Below are positions 22,751-35,760 of a stretch of 64,000 nt of DNA, one piece after another. The position numbers and the translations under genes were made by a program. The notes beneath the pieces are model-generated. The model saw only the letters and a list, made by a program, of their open reading frames with translations, made no database searches and had not been told where the DNA came from. The DNA lies in assembly GCA_017979445.1 (NCBI GenBank), contig CM030713.1:29975915-30039914 (forward strand). Direction: 5' to 3'. Within the stretch, counting starts at the first letter, position 1. Each line of letters opens with the position of its first letter. Source of the stretch: Akebia trifoliata (taxonomy: Eukaryota > Streptophyta > Magnoliopsida > Ranunculales > Lardizabalaceae).

Positions 22751-24595
22751 TATGGGAGCTGAGATCTGTGCGCCAGGTGTTGGGTAACTTAACCAACAAC
22801 CGAGGTCTTGGTGGACCGGTTAAGGGTTGGGTATGGGCCTCTAACGAACCACTTTAGTGGGCTTGGGCCGCCATCTGGTTCCAAAACGAAAAACTCAAGC
22901 ATAATTTATCCAGCTCTATAGTGTTTTTAACTTTAGGGGCATTTTGTTCTGATAGTTAAATTTTGTTTTATGAGTATATATCCACATGCGCACTCGCTCT
23001 GGATGACACGTGTGCTTGACTCGGATGGTCACACACACGTAGGACTTGTTGCCATGTTCAGCCCACATGTCACGCATAGGTGGCTGCGTGGTTAAATACG
23101 ATCGAGTCCACTATTTGTGTTCGGCTTACTCCAATTGTTGTCTTTGTTGGGCTGTTGTCCAAATTGATCTCATCTGCGACATGCACTTGGACCTACTAGG
23201 CTCAACAACTTCAAATTGACTGCATACGACCGGGCCCATCTACCTCGTGGGCACACTTGACCTCCTTGGAAACACACTTGACCTCATGATCACCTTCAGA
23301 GCTTCACTTGGCCATAATGGGTGCACACACACACACACTTGACTCTGATATGTCATCTTCACTAGGCCCACATGGTCGCATGTGCTCCTTAACCCCGTTT
23401 GTGATTAAAAACGCCTATGAGGATCTCGAACTTCTTTCTCCACCACATAGATGATTATATGTGGATGACACATTTTGGATCTTAGTGGTTTGGCATGAAG
23501 TGTGACTTGTACGCTGGCATGCCATGAAGATTACCTAGTATGATGGTCAAACATTAAATATATAGATCTGCCTAATAACATTTCACGTTACTATGTTTTT
23601 TTAATTACTGGTAAGTTTGTTATATTGAGCTCAGTAACTCGATACTAACAAGATTTGAACCCAGGTTTATGATATTATCATACAAAAGACTTTACCAACT
23701 AAGTTAGCTAACACCTGCAAACATCACTATGCATGGTAAGTCATGTGGCGCTCCACGGTGGACATGATGTACATCGACCACTCATGTTGATAGGTTATCA
23801 ATGTGATATAAACTTGATCAATGCCAGGGTGCATGATAGATGATTAGTTTTGGCGATTTGACTAAACTATTTTGAGGTATTAAACCTAGATGATGAAGCA
23901 ATCATACTGGCCTACGCGCCCCAAGTTCTAACATATATAAATACCAATGAGATTAGTTTCATCACTTTCTTTATCATATTTCACATTTTTGTTGATGTTT
24001 TAGGTGTTGGGCAAATACAATTATCCTATTTCAATACGTCTCGCAACAAAGAACCCTATCCCCATCTGACCCCCCTCAGCCCAATTGGATCGGAGGCACT
24101 TGCCCCCAGAAGAATTTCAAAGTCTACTAAGGATATGTAAACTATTGGTACAGATAAAAACGTCAAATAAAGAAATCTGCCACTAATGCCCCCACAAAAG
24201 TTTTTTCCACTCTTAGTTATCCCCATGTGGGTAAAATCTTGTTTTCACCCGTGACTAGGATAATTCGTACACCCTAAACCAACTCCTTATCAGATGATTC
24301 AAGATCGTCTTGACAAAGAAGTAGAATTTCTTGACCAACAATTTGACTCCTTGATTCAACAAGCGAAGGATGTCATTAGGCAAAATTAGTAAGAAATTTG
24401 AAACATATTCTCAAAAGACGATTAAATCCTATAGATCATAAGTATTACGAGATAAGAGTTTGGGATTTTCTTCTTTTTGTAGTTTTAGCAAGTATGATGT
24501 TCTTTGCAAGTATCAAAAATGAATCGAACAAAGGTCTTACTAAGTTTGAAATATTTATATGTATAAAAAAAGAGTCGTGATATTTTGACTCCCCC

Positions 24596-24760
24596 TCTAT
24601 CCTCCTAGTGTGACATGTGCGTAGAACCATAGACTTTCCTCAGGATACACTACTGCACATCCCCATAAATACATGCAATTGTGTATTTCAAGGAAAAAAT
24701 CTATGATTCTATGCACATGCCATGTCAAGAAAGCAGAGGGGGAATATGTCAGAGAGGGAA
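24596..24760. mobile_element. Hairpin MITE, accatagact family
   Basis: The left half has tgtgacatgtgcgtagaacc then atagactttcc. The right half mirrors it with aaaaaatctatgattctatg then cacatgccatgtca. The region forms an imperfect hairpin with a loop near 24660. Confidence 0.6.
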
Positions 24761-25667
24761 TCAATTTATCATTAGACGTGATAAACTGACCCCGCCCACC
24801 CCTGCCCCCTGACATACACCCTCATCATAGCACCGTAGAACATTTACCTCTGAATACACAAGAAAATATTTATGGTTCTATGTATCCCAAGGCAAATGAT
24901 CTACGGTTCACAAAAAAAGTTCATGTACATGAGATTTGTAACATGAAGTGGAAGAAAAAAAAATGGTAATTTCAGATCGATAAATTGTTAATGCCTGTAA
25001 GTAGTGAGTTCGATATCTAATATGAACATTAATTCCTTAGGGACCAATCGCGAGGGTGCACCCTCACCTGTTACATGTGATGTGCAAGTGTTGCACGTGC
25101 CCCGAAACTAATCCTTGGATAAGATCATGGTTTCTGAACTGGGCAAAGGTTAAATATGGGCCTAATCTGCTGTCAACAGTGATGCCCGATTATAAAAAAT
25201 AAAAATATAGAGGAAAATATTTTTTTATGTGGTCAAAACCGTTGTCACGAAGCACAAATTCGTTTTAAAATGATTTTTTTTTGTGTTTGGACGGTGGTGG
25301 GAAGATTATCTGTCCAAGCCTCAAATGAGAGTCGAACACGTATCACTATTTGTTAGTCACCCTATTTCACACGTCTATCGTTTTCTTTACCTCTGCTTTT
25401 TGGTTTGATTGCAAACGCGTTAAAGTCCACTTTTATGCGCAACTTATGAGAGCTAAATTCTGATAGGGTCATTTTTGTCAATTCACATATACCCGCTTTT
25501 ATTTGTTCGTTTTCTACCATAATTTGACAAGAAGTCTCACAGTTCCATTTAATAATACACCCTCCCTCATTGGATTGGAATGGATCATGTAGGGAAGACG
25601 TGTAAATAATACACAAACATAAATAAATAAATAAATAAATTATAAAGAATAATGATTTTCTGACTCT

Positions 25668-25835
25668 CCCCTCCTAACACACTCTCCTTGCGTGGCATGT
25701 TATAGAATCGAAGATTTTCTTTCTCGAAATACACAATTATACATGTTTATGGGGATGTACAATTGTGCATCCCGAAAAAATAAAATCTACGATTCTGTCA
25801 CATGCCATGTCAAGAGGGTAGAGGAGTATGTCAGA
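25668..25835. mobile_element. Hairpin MITE, accatagact family
   Basis: Left gtggcatgttatagaatcga and right tctacgattctgtcacatgc are inverted. The centre is a near-perfect mirror around gtttatggggatgtacaatt. Similar in layout to 24596-24760. Confidence 0.6.
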
Positions 25836-26384
25836 GACTAATGGCAAAAACATACGTGATCTGTATGTAGTTGATGTGGCAAGTCATAGAATCATTGATC
25901 TTTTGTCCTTGTGTATCCCAATTTTGCACTTGCCACATCAATTATGCACATTTTAGCATGTTAATTTATCACGATTCATAATCAAATTAAGAAAAAATTA
26001 TCTATTAATTAGGGAGACTTTCCATCTTAAGATAGGTGAGATAGGATTCGTCTGAATGGGATCGAATTCAAATATTTCCTTATTAACTATGTCGTGTAAG
26101 ATCTTAGATGAAGATCAATACACCTCAAGATACACACTTAGCCGCTCATCAAAATCAGCATTGATTATTCTTGAGATGCATACAATTTAATACCTTCAAG
26201 GACTCTAATTTAGTAAACATTTTAGAAAAGTCTAGGTATTTTTTCAGGAAATTTTTTTTTTCATACATTTTTAATTGTTTATATAGTTATGATCCTTATT
26301 GTATGTTGTCCTACCCGTATTGTATTCAGACACATCATCAATACATATTGATTTCAACGTTTCTGGTATAACTTGTTCCACATG

Positions 26385-26610
26385 ACAACCACTTGTCAAG
26401 GGATCTTGTTATCAACCGATTCGTCACGCTATATGTTAAAACACACGTATTCTTTGAGATAATCTCGTCAACACTCTTGGTCGTGTATTGCAAAATCTAA
26501 GTCAAGGGTTTGTTCTATATGTTCGAAATTGGGTGACCTCCTGACTAAATATTTTGGGCATTGGAAAACTTCTATAGGATTGGGGCGTGATTATAAAAAT
26601 ATTTTATGAT
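26385..26610 (+). pseudogene. Decayed Copia-type retrotransposon pol remnant
   Basis: A frame with SKLGDLLTKYFGHW matches the usual end of Copia RNase H (QLADxLTK followed by a Gly-rich step). Upstream bases fit the conserved CxNQxARH region only with stops and frame changes. No LTRs identified. Confidence 0.4.
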
Positions 26611-26976
26611 ATTTAAACAGCACATCGGCATCATATATCGGAGAAAATCATCAAATTTAAATAGCTCATGGCCTAGATCATGTGTTACGTGGATTTCAAA
26701 AAAAAAAAAAAAAAAATCCTTGACAATATCCATATTTTGTATCTCGTTGATCTCAATTGTAAATTCAAACATGCGTATGGTTAATGAACAATTACAATCA
26801 GATCAAATGTGTTGTTCACTCTTTATCCCCATTTAGCCTCTTATGTTACAGCAATATAGTATACAGAACTCTCTCCTTACATGAGATACACTGTATCAAA
26901 ACCCATTATCACGTGTATACTTATCAACCGTGACACCAATAATACACTCATATGGACCCCCATCAAGTACTACTTT

Positions 26977-29812
26977 TCATGAACCATTAGATAGCTTTAT
27001 TCTCCTATTAATCTCCTTCTCTAATTCTTCCACACCTCCTACCTCTTCTAATTCCTACAACAAAAAATTAAAAATTAGTCTCAAATCACCATCACTTCTA
27101 CCTATCTCAATAAAAATTACAAAAAAAAAAAAAAAAAAAAGTAGAAGAAGGCCCACCTTGGGTCCAAGGAAAAGCCCATATGGGACTCCATTGAATTTGT
27201 CGTAGTGATGGATCTAAAATACATAAAAAGACAAAAACAGATGGATGTTAGTGTTAGTTTTTTCTAGAAAACTTTAGAATGGAACACATTGTGTGGTTTG
27301 TATCTTTACTTGATGGGCCGCAGCAACTTTCCGGAAATAGGGTACGTTGGCAATGGGCCCCACTGGGAATCTTCGGTGGACAAGTCCATCGTGTACAAAC
27401 ATGTAGGCTATTCCAAACACTGTTATTCCAAGACCCTGCAAATTTTTCCCAATCAAAAAATATATATATAAAGAAGAAGAAGAAATATGTTACATTTTAT
27501 TAAACAACAAGCCACACTTATTAAAAATAAATAAAAGGAGGAGAGGGGGGGCTATATGTAATTTAAAATATTGATTATTTAAAGATTACATAGTGAAATA
27601 GGATACTTTTGTAATTTTGATAACCAAGCAAGTTGATTACGTGGTCGTGGGATGCAATTTTGAATATGGGAGCTTATATGACCACTCAAAATTTTTGGTG
27701 CATGGTTTCGGGAAGAAAAATCAGAGCTCTTGGCTAAAGGCTGAAGATGAGGGCATTTAGGTCACTTTTCATTAATTTCTTAGAGAAGACCAAGGTCAGT
27801 ATGAAAAGTGAAAACTTAGGGGCATCTCAAATATTTACTAAGCACCAAAGGGGACTGTTTAAATTATGAGATATTCTATTGCAAAACCAACTCTTTGCTA
27901 ACCCCACCCCAATTCTCATATGTAAATCACCAAAGAATTAGCACATGTTTGGGATGGTGTTAGCAAAAGTTGGTGTGGCAATAGAACCTTTCTTAAATTA
28001 CCTTTAGTCACACTTTTAATGACTTAATGCAAGGGTGGGTCTATTTGCACACATCGAGATGCCTCATTTCACTCACTTAAGTGACTTTTGCATAAAAAAA
28101 AGAAAGATACCATTGTACCCTTGCATTTTTGTTAGTTGTAACCATCATCACCTACTGAACAAAAATCCAAAACCCACTTCTTCTTCCTCTTATTGTTATT
28201 ATTATTATTATTATTATTGTTATTATGAGTTTTGTGAAAGGTTGAAGAGGTTGAATCAATGAAGATAGAAAATTCACTATTAAAATCTTAAAATGACGAT
28301 TTTGAGTCTAAGGAAATGGAAAAATCACTATTAAAATCTCAAAATTATGATTTTGAGTCGAAGATTTTTTAATAATTCTATTGGGTAGGTTCAAACCACA
28401 TTTGTTTTAGCAAATTCAATAAGTACCTACCAAATATTATCAAAAAAGGTTTGATAAGTATCTACTGAACAAAATTTTTTATCGATCATTATACAAATGA
28501 AACTTTCTCATGTGAACGACTTCGATTCTAGTGGAAGTGTTGAGGTAAGAAAAACAAGTAAAATCAAAGCTTAAAACCCTCATTGAAATCTTTCTAAGAT
28601 GAAAAGAAGAAGAAGAAATGAGAAAGAGTGAGAGAGAGATGGTTCGTACTTTTTAAGTGTGTGCAATAAGCAAGGGAGGTTAAAACAGATAAATAGGTGT
28701 GTACAAAGGGATATTTTAAAGTTAAGGTGGGTATAGCGAGCAATTGGGTGAAATGAGCAAACTTCAAATAGACCCACCAATAATACAAATGTAAAAAAAC
28801 GGTAACTTGGCTCCAAGGCCTTCACCTTCGATTCGAGAGAGAGAGAGAGAGAGAGAGACTCACAGCGCCAAAGCAGAGACCAGGAAGGAGACCTTTGTGG
28901 AAGAATCCAAAAGCGAGAAGAGCAATGGCTGGAACAGCGTTAATTATGGCGAAGACATCGTTAAGTTCGAATGGACCATCTCTGGGACGATGGTGAGACT
29001 GCAATTAAAAAATTCGAACAAAACCCATCAATCAACCAATCAAATATGGCTAAAAAGATTAAAATTTGAAATTAAGATGACAATCGAACCTCGTGCATGT
29101 GCCACAAAGAAGCGTGCCAAAGCGCTTTGTGAGCCCATCTAGCCCAAAACTCCATCCCCACCTTAAAATCAGTAACACCCAATATCCATCAACACCAGAG
29201 TACCCAAACACCCATGTTTTTAAACCTAATTTTCAAAGGGTTTTCTTCAATTTTGGTGAAAAAAAAAAACTTACAGCAGCGCCTATAGATAGAGCAAATG
29301 TACCAAACATTTCTGAAAAAGGGATTGCTCCACCCTGAAGTATGAAAAAAACCCAGAATTAGAAACACCAAATGCAACAAGAGAGAGAGAGAGAGAGGGG
29401 GGAAAAAGACCTCCATTTGCCAAGAAAATCTGTAATAAACGGCTGCGGCGGCCATCGAAGTGATTCCAAAACTAGACATTATAGCTGCAACAAGGTAAGT
29501 GTAGCGTTCCGATTTCTTCTTTGCTAATCTTAGGGCCACACGTGCTGAGATCTGATTCGACTCGTGTGAACTCTCTCGGGTCGTCTTATCCTCTTCGATT
29601 ATTCTAGAAATTTCTTGTTTATTCTCTTCTGTAACGAAGCAGACTGTTAAGGTCAAATTTCTCTTCTCTGGAAAAATTCTATATGGACGTCTAATGAAGG
29701 GGGAGAATAGTGAAGAGGGACTAATGAAGGAGGTGGGTTTCGAGCCCAAGAAAGGATTTCGATCGAAACGGAATGATTTGGCGCTCGTAGCGACGGATAT
29801 ACCGGCCGCCAT
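26977..29812 (-). CDS. BCH: Beta-carotene 3-hydroxylase (non-haem di-iron), plastid, 7 exons
   Basis: Exons (minus): 29812-29411, 29334-29275, 29161-29090, 28998-28864, 27435-27310, 27213-27157, 27054-26977. They join in frame to 309 residues, the family's normal length. Residues 1-60 are a Ser/Arg-rich plastid transit peptide. Hydrophobic segments are YLVAAIMSSFGITSMAAAAV, IPFSEMFGTFALSIGAA, AIINAVPAIALLAFGFF and GLGITVFGIAYMFV. The His clusters that bind iron are all present: ALWHASLWHMHE then SHHRPRDGPFEL, FVHDGLVHRRFP, and AAAHQ joined across an intron to IHHYDKFNGVPYG. The tail ELEEVGGVEELEKEI fits the plant family. The enzyme hydroxylates the beta-rings of beta-carotene, giving zeaxanthin in plastid membranes. 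Intron 4 (27436-28863) carries two transposons. No disabling change is seen. Confidence 0.96.
27868..27993. mobile_element. 126-bp MITE, CTATTGCCACACC family (BCH intron 4)
   Basis: Ends are gagatattctattgc and ggtgtggcaatagaacc. Flanks are taaattat and taaattac, 7 of 8 matching, consistent with an 8-bp target duplication. Confidence 0.75.
28034..28778. mobile_element. ~745-bp foldback element (BCH intron 4)
   Basis: Left ggtgggtctatttgcacaca and right aacttcaaatagacccacc are inverted, with further mirrored gcctcatttcactcac/gggtgaaatgagc. The interior shares aggttgaatcaatgaagat and the caataagtaccta stretch with 21862-22750. An (att)n run lies at 28195-28220. Confidence 0.75.
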
Positions 29813-29890
29813 GGACGATCTGTCGAGAGCTTGAAGAACTCACGAGACACAGTAACCTAAGGGAGGGAGAGAGGCCTGAATCAAGTGTAG

Positions 29891-29898
29891 GTTTTATA
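29891..29898 (-). promoter_or_regulatory. TATA box of BCH (putative)
   Basis: TATAAAAC on the minus strand, about 80 bp upstream of the BCH ATG, leaves a short 5'UTR of about 50 nt. Confidence 0.5.
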
Positions 29899-31978
29899 GT
29901 GGAATTTTACTGGTGAAAATGCCACTGTTGTTTCTCAAAAATTACAGTAATACCCCTATGCCCTTTGAACTTTGCAAAAGAATGACGAAATATTAAATGA
30001 TTGAAGAGCGAATCATACTCTAATATTTTTCATTCGATCTCATTGTCGGTTAAATATAAAACACTCCTATAAACTTTTCCCTCCACTTTTAGAGGGTTTG
30101 GCCGACATGTCGAACCAAAAGAGATAATTTTGTGGAAGTAAAATAATAAATTTTATCCCTTCACAAAATTATCAATAATTAAATTTAATTTTGAATCTTT
30201 TTAAGATAAGAAGAGATGAAATATTATTTTTAGAAATAGTGAAAAGAAGAAAAAATACAAATAAAATAATAATAAAAACAGATAAGAAAATGGAAAGATT
30301 ATGAGAAAATTACACAAAAATAATAAACAATAGAATGAAGGGGATTTTTATATGCAAAAGAAAAGATTGAAATATTTCTCTGACGTATTTTGATCTTCAA
30401 GTTTATGAGATTAACTTTTAATCAAGTGACGTACAAAGGAAATAAGAGCCAAGTAGCTACAAAATCCATGGAATAGAGTAATTGGATTATGTCTGATTTA
30501 GAGAGAATAGAACACATGTAATACTCTTTTCTTATCCCTACATTGGTTTTTTTTTTTATAGTCTTGATTGGGTTATTTTGAAAATCTATAACAATCAAAT
30601 AATCTACATTTTTAAGTACATATCAGATTCTAAAAAGATCCCCCCACACACACACTCTAAAAAAAAAACTTATTTAAAATCAAAATCAAAGGTTTTTAAA
30701 ATGAACAATCCATGAACTCTTCAATTTGAACAGATTTTATTTAGATTTTTTTTGTTTATGTGAAGATATCTCAACTATTTAAAACAATTGGAACTGTAGG
30801 AAAAAAGCAATGCAGAGGATATAAGAGATTGTAAAGATAAAAAGGTAAAATGTTAGATGGTCCAATGATTTTAGAAAACATTGAACAATCTAACATTTTA
30901 ATTTTAATTATCCAAATTGTATGCACCCAAGGTGGAGGATTGAAACCCTCCTCTCATACCTTAACACATGCCACACAAGCCACAATTCGAGGAAATTTTC
31001 AAAATGAGATATTTAGGCATTAATTTCTTAGATTGTGACTTACATGACATGTGTGTGAGGTGTGTGAAGAGAATTTCAATCTTTCACCTTAGATGCATGA
31101 GATTCGACATTATTGTCATATAATAAATAACAAAATCAATGTTGGTTTTTAAATATTAATCGCTTTAAAATTTGGGTCCATAAAATAAGAGTCGTGATAG
31201 TTGGACTCTCTTTTTTCATATATTCTCATCAGTATACTCAAGAAAAAGATTTATGATTCTGTAATTGCCAGATCAAGAAACATACAAAAAGCGTGTGAAA
31301 AAATAGAGGCAGAAAATCACATTTATAAAATAATTATTGTGTAAGAAATCTTTTCAATTTAAGTTAATGATTTTCTGATCCGAGTATTTTCACTCAGTCG
31401 GATGTGACAAAGGCCAAGAATCGTTAATCGATTCCTTATGTATCTCGAAGAAATCGATCAACAGATCTATGCCCTTGCCACGTCAGACCGACTCTTCATA
31501 TAATAATTAAAGAAGAGAAAGTTACGTGGAGGTCAACCACAATGGTTTATCCTCAGTGGCATTTTTGGAGTTTCAAATAAGAATGAAGGGTGAAAGCTAG
31601 GGAGATGATTGAGGTGTTCTTAAGGTACGACAGCACGTGTCAAGTGAAAGGAGCAAGGAGAGGTGGAGGGGCCTCCACACGCACCACATTGGCTTGACGC
31701 GGCCTTAATTCCCACCACACGTTGTAAATAATTAACAAAAATTATGAAAACTAAGGCCTTGTTTGTGGAGGGTTTGCTTCTAACAGAAGTAATATAGAAT
31801 CACTTTTGTAAGAATCACAAGTACATAATGATCCCATTATTGAACTTTTGGGTAGACTGTTAATGAAGTGATTTTTTGGATCTAGAGTTGTTGTTAGGTA
31901 TTAAATTTATATATTTTAAAATTTTATTAACTTAATAAGTGAGAAATGCTCTTGAGTATCTGCTATCATTTAAAATTA

Positions 31979-32009
<31 letters not shown>

Positions 32010-34170
32010 TTATATTCAAAAAGTTATTACTATTTTTTATCATTGGATGGAATGCTAGATGGTTAGTCACTAGTTACAAGTTTTTTATTATTATTTTATA
32101 TTAAAAAGAACGAGTAACCTCACACGAGCCAAACCAACGAGTATAAGTGTAGTAGAGAGGACATCCCTCCAAAGTAGGCAGAGGTCTTGAGTTCTTCTTC
32201 CCCTTTGTTGGCCACCCACGAGTATTTATCTCGTCTTGCTTGTCGTGTGTGGTTGGTGGAGTATTACATGTATCCGGGGGATTTGGCAGAGATATAATAT
32301 TATAAAAGATCAATTGCCTTGCCCATACTACTCGAGTCTATGGATCCAAACACTCCAATTATCCTAAAAAAAAGGAAAAAACTCTCACACATTAGGCCAA
32401 CCTAATCTCCTCTCCTCCTTCTCCACATGCACACACATGTTTTTCCAAATGCAATTAAACTCTAGTTTTTAGAAGCAAGCCAGTAGTGGTTAGTAATTAA
32501 TAGGTGAAGGTGGACTTTAAATCCGGGTCATGATATCAACTTTGAAAGGACTCGATAACACCTTCGAATGAGAAAAACTTTCACCAATAACAATGGAGAC
32601 CAACCCATTATTATCCTATTTTCTTACTTTTGACAAAAGATAAAAGAGGATGTTTGGTATGTGTTGTAACGTCCTATACGATCCTTAATCTCACTCTTGA
32701 ATGTCATGGTAATCCGGTAGAGAAACAAGGCAAAGACCAAGGAAGTTTTAAAAACTGATAGATAGCTCATTCAAGCTAGTAATTCAATTCCAGGGCTCTC
32801 TTTATAAACTGTAACTATTTATACAGATCTTGAATGATAGCAGTCTTGTAAGTAAAGCAAAGGAGACTTTAGAGAGAATGAATAAGCTCATAAATGAAAG
32901 GTAGTTAGGAAGAAACATTGTAAGCTTTACAAGACTCAAGCTCTTTAACCAGCTTTATCTTTTATAGTTTTGCAAGCAAGAAATCAAGTAAGCTAACGAA
33001 TCTCTTTAATAAACTTTAGAGATATTTACAAAAAAGTGTTCAACTTTGGACAAATCTACGATTCTGGCTCATTGTTCATATAAATTACCAAAATGAGAAC
33101 GATGACGAATTCGGACGTTTTTAAAGTGACTATTTTACAGGTTTGAAGTGACAATTTCACTTTAAACCGGTGAAATTGTCACATTAAACCTGTTATCTTT
33201 TGTAGTTTGGCAAACTAAAAGTCAAGTAAGCTAATGAATTAGAAATGAAGGGATTCGATAGTATGCCTAATAGAGATTCTTTGCTTAGCAATCAAGAAGG
33301 AAGAAAGCCATTAAAGCCACTTTAAACTAAGTTATTTTGTCATTCTTCAGTATTATTTATTCAAAATCGTAGTTATGTGAAAGCAAGCACTTCCATCTAT
33401 AATAGTGTAGTTATGAAAAAGGTGGCTCTTTAACTAGAGCTTTCGAACAAGTATCCATGATATTGGTGGTAGAGATCAATTTTGATTTCATCCTCCGACA
33501 ATCAAAGTTTTTCTCTTGATGACATTAATCAATTATAAGACTTGTTTAGGACGTATGAAGATGGAAGGAAAAAACACAGGTTTCCTCATAGAGTTGTGTT
33601 GGAATGACCACTCAGATATCGTAGTTTTTAATGTGAAAGTGGACGGGAGGTATCTTTGATGAAAAGCATCTATGATTCCCATACACATTCACAACAAGAA
33701 GTGTGAGGATTTTATAAGGATTTATTTCCATAAATCACTATTAACATTGTTTGATCTTTTGACTTGAATATCTTGGACTACGAATTATCTTAATTCTTCT
33801 TTTTATCCCATTATCATCGTTATTTCCACCCATTGCAACTTACCTTGTCCCCTCTTGTTCTCTTTCGTTACACTTTCACACCATCACAATCATTACAATA
33901 GCAATATTTTTTTTTCGATCATTTATCCATGTGATTTTCAATCTTTATCCTTGTTGAGGATAATTTTCATTTCAAATAAGTAAACTGTCACAAACCAATA
34001 AATAAAAATGTCAAAATTATCTTTTAAAAAAAGTTCTTATATTAGTGTTGCATCTAATTATTCTCGAATATGCTGATTTTTCTATTTTAATATCTCTCTT
34101 ATTTTATAATAATAAAGTAAAAATAATAATAATAATAATAAGTTTAGTATAAACTATGTTACAAAATAAT
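29899..34170. other. Intergenic DNA, no gene recognised
   Basis: It contains hairpin MITE pieces near 31190-31320 and 31370-31500, an (at)n tract at 31986-32010, and a compact palindrome near 33139-33196 (gaagtgacaatttcac / gtgaaattgtcacat). A stretch at 32640-33260 repeats aagtcaagtaagctaa-like strings and looks like old retroelement sequence. Confidence 0.45.
31370..31500. mobile_element. Hairpin MITE, accatagact family
   Basis: Left gtcggatgtgacaaggcca-like sequence and right cttgccacgtcagaccgac are inverted, with a loop at cgatt-ccttatgtatctcgaag. The layout is like 38910-39014. Confidence 0.5.
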
Positions 34171-35760
34171 AATGAGTCGAGCTGGAGTGACCTCAGCAGG
34201 GGTTGAGAAAACAAGAGGGCAGACTTTGACGTGGTGGACCATGTACGTCCATAGGTGCGTTTTACTCTCGGAGAAAAGGCATGGCCCATCACGTGAAGAT
34301 GCCCACCCCACCAAAAACCTCTTCCTTTGTCAGCAGATCATTACCAAAGCAATGGACTGAATAGGTAGTAGATGTATTTAGCTGCTAAATTGATCAGGGC
34401 TGTTGATGTTATCAGTATTTTAAAAACCGGTCCAAAACAGTGGCCTATCCGCTTCAATCAGGTTTTGTACAAACCAAAAAAACAAAAATTTGACAACCAG
34501 TGGTTTATTGTTAATCAATTTGGTTACAAATTGAACTGGTCCTATGCTTTTATAAGAAACTTGTTCCCAAACTTTCCAGTTTTCCAGTATCGATTGTATC
34601 GGTTTTATTTTAAAATGTCTTCGTAAGACACGTATTAGAGTTCAACCAATTTTATTGCTGTAACAATGTAATAACCGCCGACCAAAAGAAAGGGCCCAGA
34701 GCTGCCAAACAAGGATTAAAAAAAAAAAAAAGAGAGACCAGCACCGACCTTAGCTGGCCCAAATTTTGGATTCCCAAATAGGCCACTGAAGTCTCTAGAT
34801 AAGTAAGACAGGATATGTTCTTCTCCACGTTAGTTTCTGAGGTCATCAAGGAAGAAATGAACCATCGTTAGTGGACACGAAAAATCTGAAGTACGGAACC
34901 ACTACAATAGAATCCAGAATAGCAATTAACACGACTGCACGATACTGGGTACAAACAATAAACACGCTCTGACTTACCAAATTTGCACTTTGAACCCTCT
35001 CTAACGATGGCTCATGCTAAAGCAGATTCAATCAAGATAGACAAGAGGGTAAAAAGGTGTTATTTGAAGTAAAGAGAGGCGTTTGATTTGAAAGGGCCAA
35101 TGTTTTTCTCCCAAACATGGATTTGAAAGGGCTTTGGGCAAAGTTTAAGTCAAGTTGGATGCAACTACCTTACACACCCTTTAGACATGACCTGCTTCTA
35201 TGCTTCTTTTTTCTTCTACCCTCCAAGATCAAGTTGGGAACTATGAACCTGCCATGAAATCAGAAACCTTATAGAGCAAAGATTCTTGCATACAAATAAA
35301 GAGAGAACTCAAAATCACCTTGAGTACCGGCTCAAGGCGAAGAGGAGGCTTGAGAAGAAAATCCACACAAATATGGTGGAGAGAGATTTTAAAATCCTCT
35401 TTTCTGATGCATCACTTTCATGCCCTCATTGATTGAGAAACAGATGATCAGTTGACGTAAACCATGTCTCTGCAAGTGATAAGCCTTAGAGCATTGTTGG
35501 AAAAAAAGATGACAAAATACTGAAGCAATACAAAGCATTATAATATTTCATTAAGAATACATAAAAAGACTTATATATTTTATGTATAAATACCAACATC
35601 ACACAACTTACCATAACAAGAGGCTGCGCCTGACATTGTGGTGCATGCAGTATCATACAAGCTCCTCGTCTTTCACCAATCAGGCGAAAAAGAAAAGTAA
35701 AGAAAAAAAAAAAGCTACAAAGATGTATTTTACACAAAGGAGATTTTAGTTTCACATAGA
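34171..35760. other. Intergenic DNA between MITE remnants and the 3' end of BPS1
   Basis: A solo left end of the ctggagtgacctca family lies at 34176-34197. A gtattttaaaaaccgg ... cggttttattttaaaat pair at 34418-34620 may be another hAT-like MITE. Sequence just above 35480 is probably BPS1 3'UTR and flank. Confidence 0.4.

Larger units (their letters stand above)
22751..26384. other. Intergenic DNA with hairpin MITEs, no gene recognised
   Basis: It contains short hairpin elements (listed separately) and a tRNA-like fragment near 23640-23715 (minus, gatttgaacccagg). A small charged-peptide frame near 24295-24388 is not enough to call. Confidence 0.5.

Noticed and set aside
24295..24388. Short charged peptide frame (FLDQQFDSLIQQAKDVI)
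   Set aside because: Too short, with no start, splice context or family match.
26930..27205. 91-codon plus-strand ORF
   Set aside because: Antisense of the last BCH exons and a poly-A tract.
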